A stretch of DNA of 64,000 nucleotides from an uncultured Clostridia bacterium (GTDB taxonomy: Bacteria > Bacillota > Clostridia > Oscillospirales > Acutalibacteraceae): assembly GCA_947631855.1 (NCBI GenBank), contig CANRMX010000004.1, positions 1-64,000 of the forward strand. The letters run 5' to 3'. The notes beneath the pieces are model-generated. The model had not been told where the DNA came from. It did no database searches and saw only the letters and a list, made by a program, of their open reading frames with translations. This document shows positions 58,899-64,000 of this stretch, in pieces. A program made the translations under genes and the position numbers. The number at the start of each line of letters is the position of its first letter. Position 1 is the first letter of the stretch.

Positions 58899-60392
58899 AT
58901 GACACCAGGCAAATTGGGATTCGACCACGAGAAATATCTGGAAACACAGTCCCAGCACATTCTGGAGCGGATCGGGCGCTTCGGCGGCAAGCTGTATCTG
59001 GAATTCGGCGGCAAGCTGTTCGACGACTATCACGCCTCCCGGGTGCTGCCGGGCTTCCAGCCGGACAGCAAGGTGCGGATGCTGCTGCAATTGAAGGATC
59101 AGGCGGAGATCGTCATCGCTATCAACGCCGCGGACATCGAGAAAAACAAGATCCGCCGGGATCTGGGCATCACCTACGACGCCGATGTGCTCCGGCTCAT
59201 CGACGCTTTCCGGGAGATCGGCCTCTATGTGGGCAGCGTGGTCCTTACCCGATTCAACGGGCAATCCGCCGCCGAAGCCTTCCAGCAGCGCCTGGAAGCC
59301 CTGGGGGTGAAGGTCTATCGGCATTATCCCATCCCCGGGTACCCCAATAATCTGCCTTTCATCGTCAGCGAGGAGGGCTACGGCCGCAACGAGTACATCG
59401 AGACCAGCCGCTCTCTGGTGGTGGTCACCGCGCCCGGCCCCGGCAGCGGCAAAATGGCCACCTGTTTAAGCCAGCTCTATCACGAGCACAAGCGGGGCGT
59501 CCGGGCCGGCTACGCCAAATTTGAGACATTCCCTATTTGGAATCTACCATTGAAGCACCCGGTGAATCTGGCCTACGAGGCCGCCACCGCCGATCTCAAC
59601 GACGTCAATATGATCGACCCCTTCCACCTGGAAGCCTACGGCGTCACCGCCGTCAACTATAACCGGGATGTGGAGGTTTTCCCCGTGCTTTCCGCCATGA
59701 TGGAAAAGATCGCGGGGCGCTCCCCCTATCGTTCCCCCACCGATATGGGCGTGAACATGGCCGGCAACTGCATCGTGGACGACGAGGCCTGTAAGGAGGC
59801 CTCCCGGCAGGAGATCGTCCGCCGGTATTATATCGCCCTGTGCGAACAGCGGCGAGGCCAGGGGGACGCGGAAAGCGTCTACAAGCTGGAGCTGCTGATG
59901 AATCAGGCGGGCGTGACGCCCGCCGACCGGGCCGTCACCGGCCCTGCAAACCGCCGCGCCCAGGAGACCGGCTCCCCGGCGGTGGCCATCCAGCTGGCCG
60001 ACGGCAGGATCATCACCGGGAAAACCACCGAGCTGCTGGGCGCCCTGTCCGCCGCGCTGCTCAATGCCCTGAAAGCCCTGGCGGGCATCCCGAAAGCAGT
60101 GCACCTCATCGACCCGGCGGTGATCGAGCCCATCCAGAAGCTGAAGACCCTCCACCTGGGCAGCCGGAATCCACGGCTGCACACCGACGAAGTGCTGGTG
60201 GCGCTGGCCATGAGCGCCGTCACTGATCCCCAGGCCCAGCGCGCCATGGAGCAGCTGCCCGCACTGCGGGGGTGCATCGCCCATTCCTCGGTGCTGCTGT
60301 CCCACGTGGACGAGGACACCTTCCGCCGATTGGGCGTGGACTTGACCTGCGAGCCCCAGTACCAGACCAACGACCGGCTCTACCACCGATAA
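58899..60392 (+). CDS. DUF1846 family protein
   Basis: The 497-residue soluble protein matches DUF1846 along its length: [19 protein letters not shown] at the start, a nucleotide-loop-like [22 protein letters not shown] near residue 175, [20 protein letters not shown] and DMGVNMAG, with a C-terminal domain containing [13 protein letters not shown]. Structures of this family exist but its role is not established. ATG follows GTGGGGAG. Confidence 0.9.
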   Translation: MTPGKLGFDHEKYLETQSQHILERIGRFGGKLYLEFGGKLFDDYHASRVLPGFQPDSKVRMLLQLKDQAEIVIAINAADIEKNKIRRDLGITYDADVLRLIDAFREIGLYVGSVVLTRFNGQSAAEAFQQRLEALGVKVYRHYPIPGYPNNLPFIVSEEGYGRNEYIETSRSLVVVTAPGPGSGKMATCLSQLYHEHKRGVRAGYAKFETFPIWNLPLKHPVNLAYEAATADLNDVNMIDPFHLEAYGVTAVNYNRDVEVFPVLSAMMEKIAGRSPYRSPTDMGVNMAGNCIVDDEACKEASRQEIVRRYYIALCEQRRGQGDAESVYKLELLMNQAGVTPADRAVTGPANRRAQETGSPAVAIQLADGRIITGKTTELLGALSAALLNALKALAGIPKAVHLIDPAVIEPIQKLKTLHLGSRNPRLHTDEVLVALAMSAVTDPQAQRAMEQLPALRGCIAHSSVLLSHVDEDTFRRLGVDLTCEPQYQTNDRLYHR

Positions 60393-60498
60393 GCCGTGGG
60401 ATTTTAGTGGGTTTCCCCGGTTTTTCTCGGGAAGGCAGAAAAAACTTGTGGACATTTCTCGATGCGTGTGCTATACTGATTGAATAAAGGTACGGAAG

Positions 60499-60899
60499 GA
60501 AACGCGAAGTGGATGCAGCGTCACGCGGCAGTGCGGCCTGATTTGCGGTTTGCACGGGCTGGCGGGCGCGACCGAAAAATTTTCCGTTTGTGCGCGGCAA
60601 GCGAGCACGGCGAACGGAGAACGCGAAGTGGATGCAACGTCACGCAGTGGTGTAGCCTGATTTGCGGTTTGCACGAACTGGCGGGCGCGACCGAAAAATT
60701 TTCCGTTTGTGCGCGGCAAGTGAGCGCAGCGAACGGAGAACGCGAAGTGGATGCAGCGTCACGCGGCAGTGTGGGCCGATTTGCGGTTTGCACGAACTGG
60801 CGGGCGCGACCGAAGAATCTTCCGTTTGTGCGCGGCAAGTGAGCACAGCGAACGGAGAACGCGAAGTGGATGCAGCGTCACGCTGCAAGGAGGATGCCC
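60499..60899 (+). repeat. Tandem 119-120 bp repeat ahead of the SH3 lipoprotein gene
   Basis: Units begin acgcgaagtggatgca at 60501, 60621, 60740 and 60859; three are complete and the fourth runs into the ribosome site of the next gene. Shared blocks are ttgcggtttgcacg, ggcgggcgcgaccgaa, ttccgtttgtgcgcggcaag and gcgaacggagaacgcg. The 119-base period shifts the frame, so it is non-coding. In the last unit gcagcg-tca-cgctgc is a perfect hairpin over the ribosome-site region; it is imperfect in the others. Confidence 0.85.
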
Positions 60900-61460
60900 A
60901 TGAAACTGAAAAGATTTCTTTCCATGACAGTGGCGATTCTGTGTCTGGCGGCGCTGCTGGCCGGATGCGGCGGCAAAAAAGACAAGGACAAGGGCAGCAG
61001 TTCTCTTGCCAGCAGTTCCTCGTCCACCCCGTCCTCTGTGGAGACCCCCACCCCCGAGCCCAAAGTGTGGGTGGCCACCGTGCAGGCGGACGGCGGGTTG
61101 AATATCCGCTCCGGGCCCTCCACGGACGCCGACATCCTGGGATTGGCCGAGGACGGCAGCACGTTGATCTTGCAGCGGGAGACCGCCACGGACGGCTGGT
61201 TCCAGATCGAATATGAAGGGGAGACGGCCTACGTTTCCGCGGAATTCGCCCAGGCGAAGCAGATCACCATGACGGAGTATACCTCCATCTTCGGCTCGAA
61301 TGAGAGTTCCGCGCCCACCGGCGCAGGCCGGGGCGACGACACTTCCTCTGCGCCCGGCGCCACCGACGATCCCAGCACCGAGCCCACCCAATCGCCCACC
61401 GCCGAGCCTACGGTGTCGCCCTCCACCGCGCCCCAGCTGAACAATCAGGACGGGGAGTGA
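60900..61460 (+). CDS. Lipoprotein with bacterial SH3 domain
   Basis: The 186-residue product has a lipoprotein signal (FLSMTVAILCLAALLAGC) with the lipobox LAGC, a serine/proline linker, an SH3-like domain (GGLNIRSGPSTDADILGLAE, GWFQIEYEGETAYVSAEFA) and a long Ser/Thr/Pro tail. Such domains bind cell-wall material. ATG behind AAGGAGG. The next gene follows 55 bases later and both products are exported. Confidence 0.88.
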   Translation: MKLKRFLSMTVAILCLAALLAGCGGKKDKDKGSSSLASSSSSTPSSVETPTPEPKVWVATVQADGGLNIRSGPSTDADILGLAEDGSTLILQRETATDGWFQIEYEGETAYVSAEFAQAKQITMTEYTSIFGSNESSAPTGAGRGDDTSSAPGATDDPSTEPTQSPTAEPTVSPSTAPQLNNQDGE

Positions 61461-61515
61461 GGGTGCACCGCCAAGGGCACGCGATCGATTCTTTGTCCGG
61501 GAGGTAAGCAAAGCA

Positions 61516-62898
61516 ATGAATGGTATCCGGAAGAACAGCGGGAAACGTCTTCTGGCGGCGGGGCTGGTGCTCTGCGTGTGCCTGGGGGCTTTCCTCTCCT
61601 TCTGGGCTGCCGGCGGCGAAGATGCGCTGGGCGGTTTTGAGATCGCCCAGGAATCAGAGCCCACGGACATTCTCCTGCTCCAGGAGACCGACGGCCAGGT
61701 GCTGCTGGTGACCGCCGGCTTCGACGCTGCGGAGATCTACCGCTTCGATCCCGCCGGCGGAGAGCCCGATACCCTGCGGGTGGAGGGCGCTTTCGGATGG
61801 GCCGCTGTGCGGGACGGGAATCTGCTGCTGTGGGATTCCTGGGAAAATCAGCTGGCGGTAACGCCGGTCGCGTCTCAGCCGCTGGAGACAGGGGACCCCA
61901 TCGCCTTCAGCTGGGCAGGGGTCACCACCATGCTGGACAGCAACGGCACGGATACCGTATACGGAAAAACCGCTACCGCTCCCCGGAATCTGCAGATCAT
62001 GCAGGGCGGGGAGTATTCCTTTATCAGCTACGACCACGAGATTCAGTTCCTCGCTGTGGACGAAAACGGCCAGCCGGTGGTGTACACGGATGGCGTGCTC
62101 CACGTGGGCGAGGAGCTTTTTGACTGCCCGGAGACCCCCACTAAGCTGCTGGGCGGCGGCGTTTTTGTGGACGAGCTGCACACCCTGCGGCGCATCGGGG
62201 CGGAGGGGATCGAGCCCATGTTCCAGCTGCCTGCGGAGCCGGTCAGCGGCGCGATCTGCCGCAACGGCCAGGGGACGGTGCTGGTGGCCGGGGACGGCAA
62301 CGCCGTGATGGGCTACGCAGAGGACGGGCAGACCCGGGGACGCGTGGTGCTGGCAGGCAAGCCTTTGGGCGTTTGCCCATTGGGAGCGGTGTACCGGCAG
62401 GACAGCGCCCTCTATTTTGCGGCCTTCGGCAGCGCCTTTGCGGTGGAGGAGCCCACCCCCGGCCCTACGGAAGTCCCCACCGAATCGCCCTCGCCGGAGC
62501 CCACTGAGGAGCCCAGCGAAGAGCCCGGCGGAGACAGGCTGTTTGAGCTGCGGGGAAACTATCTGGTGGCCCGGGCAGGGACGGGGATCGACCAGCTGCG
62601 GGCGCAGCTCTACCCGGAGGCCGGGGATATCCGCGACGCGGAAGGGAATCCGGTTGCCAGCGGGCTGTTGGCCACGGGGATGACCGCCAATGCCTGGACT
62701 GTGGTGGTGCTGGGCGACTGCGACGGCACCGGCACCGTGACCGGGGCCGATCTGCGGGAGGCCATGGGCTGGTGCCTGGAGGAAAAGCCGGTGGAGGACG
62801 CCTACGGCCTGGCGGCCGATCTGGACGAGGACAGGGTGATCACCACCCGGGACACGGTGGCGATCAGCCGGATGCTGAGCGGCGAGGGCTCCGAATAA
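61516..62898 (+). CDS. Secreted protein with C-terminal dockerin-like domain
   Basis: A 460-residue exported protein: signal segment LLAAGLVLCVCLGAFLSF, a region of repeated strand-like units (possibly a beta propeller) to about residue 310, a proline/glutamate linker (PTPGPTEVPTESPSPEPTEE) and a C-terminal part whose GDCDGTGTVTGADLREAM and ADLDEDRVITTRDTVAISRM are two dockerin-type calcium loops. No cohesin is in the window. Probably wall-associated together with the SH3 lipoprotein. Confidence 0.8.
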   Translation: MNGIRKNSGKRLLAAGLVLCVCLGAFLSFWAAGGEDALGGFEIAQESEPTDILLLQETDGQVLLVTAGFDAAEIYRFDPAGGEPDTLRVEGAFGWAAVRDGNLLLWDSWENQLAVTPVASQPLETGDPIAFSWAGVTTMLDSNGTDTVYGKTATAPRNLQIMQGGEYSFISYDHEIQFLAVDENGQPVVYTDGVLHVGEELFDCPETPTKLLGGGVFVDELHTLRRIGAEGIEPMFQLPAEPVSGAICRNGQGTVLVAGDGNAVMGYAEDGQTRGRVVLAGKPLGVCPLGAVYRQDSALYFAAFGSAFAVEEPTPGPTEVPTESPSPEPTEEPSEEPGGDRLFELRGNYLVARAGTGIDQLRAQLYPEAGDIRDAEGNPVASGLLATGMTANAWTVVVLGDCDGTGTVTGADLREAMGWCLEEKPVEDAYGLAADLDEDRVITTRDTVAISRMLSGEGSE

Positions 62899-63004
62899 AA
62901 TCGGGACGAAGGAGAAAATCCTCTTTCCTTTTTGCCCGCGATATGCTATGATACAAGTAGATCCGGCAGGGCCGTGGGCCCCGCCATAGAGAGGAGCAAT
63001 TTCA

Positions 63005-64000
63005 ATGGCTAAAATCATCGGCAGACCCGCCCTGGCGAATATGCCCTGGCAGGACAAGCCCGCAGGCTGCACCAAGCCCGTGTGGCGGTACGATCAGAAC
63101 CCCATCATCCCGCGGGACGCCATCCCCACCAGCAACAGCATCTTCAACTCCGCTGTGGTGGTCTTTGGCGACGCCTATGCGGGCGTCTTCCGCTGCGACA
63201 ACCGCGGCGTGGAAATGGATATCTTCGCCGGCTTCTCCCAGGACGGCATCCATTGGGAGATCAACCACGACCCCATCGTCTTTGAGCCCGCTCCCGGCTG
63301 CGACCCCTGCGTCACCCGCAAGGAGTATCGCTACGATCCCCGGGTGTGCTTCATCGAGGACCGGTACTACATCACCTGGTGCAACGGCTTCCACGGCCCC
63401 ACCATCGGCGTAGGGTATACCTTCGATTTCAAGACCTTCTACCAGCTGGAAAACGCTTTCCTGCCCTATAACCGCAACGGCGTGCTCTTCCCCCGGAAGA
63501 TCGGCGGCAACTTCGCCATGGTCAGCCGGCCCAGCGACACCGGCCACACCCCCTTCGGCGATATCTTCTACAGCGAATCTCCCGACCTCACCTTCTGGGG
63601 CAAGCACCGCTATGTCTTCGGCACCGCCAACGGCTGGCAGTCCAAGAAAGTGGGCCCCGGCCCCACCCCCATCGAGACCGACGAGGGGTGGCTGATGATC
63701 TACCACGGCGTGCTCAATTCCTGCAACGGCTTCGTCTATCGCTTCGGCGTGGCCCTGCTGGACATCGACAAGCCCTGGATCGTCAAGGAGCGGGGCAGCT
63801 TCTATGTCTTCGGGCCCGAGGTGGACTATGAGCTCACCGGCGACGTGCCCAACGTCACCTTCCCCTGCGCCACCCTCACCGACCCCGAGACCGGCCGCAT
63901 CGTCATCTACTACGGCGCGGCGGATACCGTCACCGGCCTGGCCTTCACCACCGTGGACGAGCTGCTCTCCTATATGCGGAAGTATCCCTTCCCCACCACC
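63005..64000 (+). CDS. GH130 family mannoside phosphorylase/glycosidase, 3' end outside window
   Basis: The first 332 codons of a five-bladed propeller enzyme: WRYDQNPIIPRDAIPTSNSI, FNSAVVVFGDAYAGVFR, DPRVCFIEDRYYITWCNG, RNGVLFPRKIGG and LMIYHGV are GH130 hallmarks. The catalytic Asp is expected in YDPRV (residue about 112). Members phosphorolyse beta-1,4-mannosides or act on mannose-containing glycans. The ATG at 63005 follows GAGAGGAGC; the frame is still open at the window end. Confidence 0.88.
   Translation, partial: MAKIIGRPALANMPWQDKPAGCTKPVWRYDQNPIIPRDAIPTSNSIFNSAVVVFGDAYAGVFRCDNRGVEMDIFAGFSQDGIHWEINHDPIVFEPAPGCDPCVTRKEYRYDPRVCFIEDRYYITWCNGFHGPTIGVGYTFDFKTFYQLENAFLPYNRNGVLFPRKIGGNFAMVSRPSDTGHTPFGDIFYSESPDLTFWGKHRYVFGTANGWQSKKVGPGPTPIETDEGWLMIYHGVLNSCNGFVYRFGVALLDIDKPWIVKERGSFYVFGPEVDYELTGDVPNVTFPCATLTDPETGRIVIYYGAADTVTGLAFTTVDELLSYMRKYPFPTT

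Overview
The window is about 64 kb of a GC-rich, Gram-positive, strictly anaerobic spore former. SpoIIID and SpoIIP indicate endospore formation. A complete rnfCDGEAB operon, a pyrophosphate-type phosphofructokinase, EF-G and ribosomal genes of firmicute type, and GTG/TTG starts fit a high-GC gut clostridium of the Oscillospiraceae kind. That placement is inference; there is no rRNA here to fix it.

Layout. 1-9.5 kb: acetyltransferase end, DUF1624 membrane protein and dCMP deaminase, dipeptidase, small NTPase, Rnf operon. 9.6-18.2 kb: RNA methyltransferase, PPi-PFK, OGG1-type glycosylase, DUF6062 protein, RlmB-type rRNA methyltransferase and a 1037-residue degenerate P-type-ATPase-like membrane protein. 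19-31.9 kb: EF-G-like GTPase, MBOAT O-acyltransferase pair, SpoIIID, MBL hydrolase, XRE regulator, TM2 protein, SpoIIP, M23 hydrolase, an AT-rich membrane gene. 32-43.4 kb: argS/DUF1934, ddl/murI, the rpmG-secE-nusG-rplK-rplA-rplJ-rplL cluster (without rpoBC), alpha-galactosidase and a small zinc-ribbon gene whose 3' half is tandemly repeated. 44-54.4 kb: potABCD, small membrane proteins, an acyltransferase-like gene coupled to a VOC half-domain and dtd, a phosphatase, kbl-tdh (threonine degradation), an ECF S component with an attenuated leader. 54.7-64 kb: DUF1349 protein, MATE pump, DUF1846 protein, SH3 lipoprotein, dockerin-like secreted protein and a GH130 gene cut by the window end.

The most unusual content lies between genes. 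Three loci (18.4-18.9, 28.6-29.3 and 57.6-58.6 kb) carry arrays of one, two and three copies of a unit made of a conserved sigma-A-type promoter (TTGATT-17-TAAAAT or TACAAT) overlapped by an imperfect inverted repeat, a predicted 150-185 nt RNA dominated by a long variable hairpin, and a conserved strong terminator. Only the last unit of each array is followed, a few bases after the terminator, by a nearly invariant 68-70 residue HipB-like helix-turn-helix gene that has no promoter of its own. The hairpin sequences differ (four types) but keep their pairing, with compensatory changes in the basal stem and in a second possible pairing. I know of no described family with this layout; it resembles type III toxin-antitoxin organisation but with a DNA-binding protein as the readthrough product. 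It is the main candidate for a new system.

The intergenic space also holds two families of dispersed composite repeats, a perfect 41-bp inverted repeat flanking spoIIP, a 119-bp tandem repeat before the SH3 lipoprotein, and two independent cases where the 3' end of a gene has been duplicated in tandem behind it.
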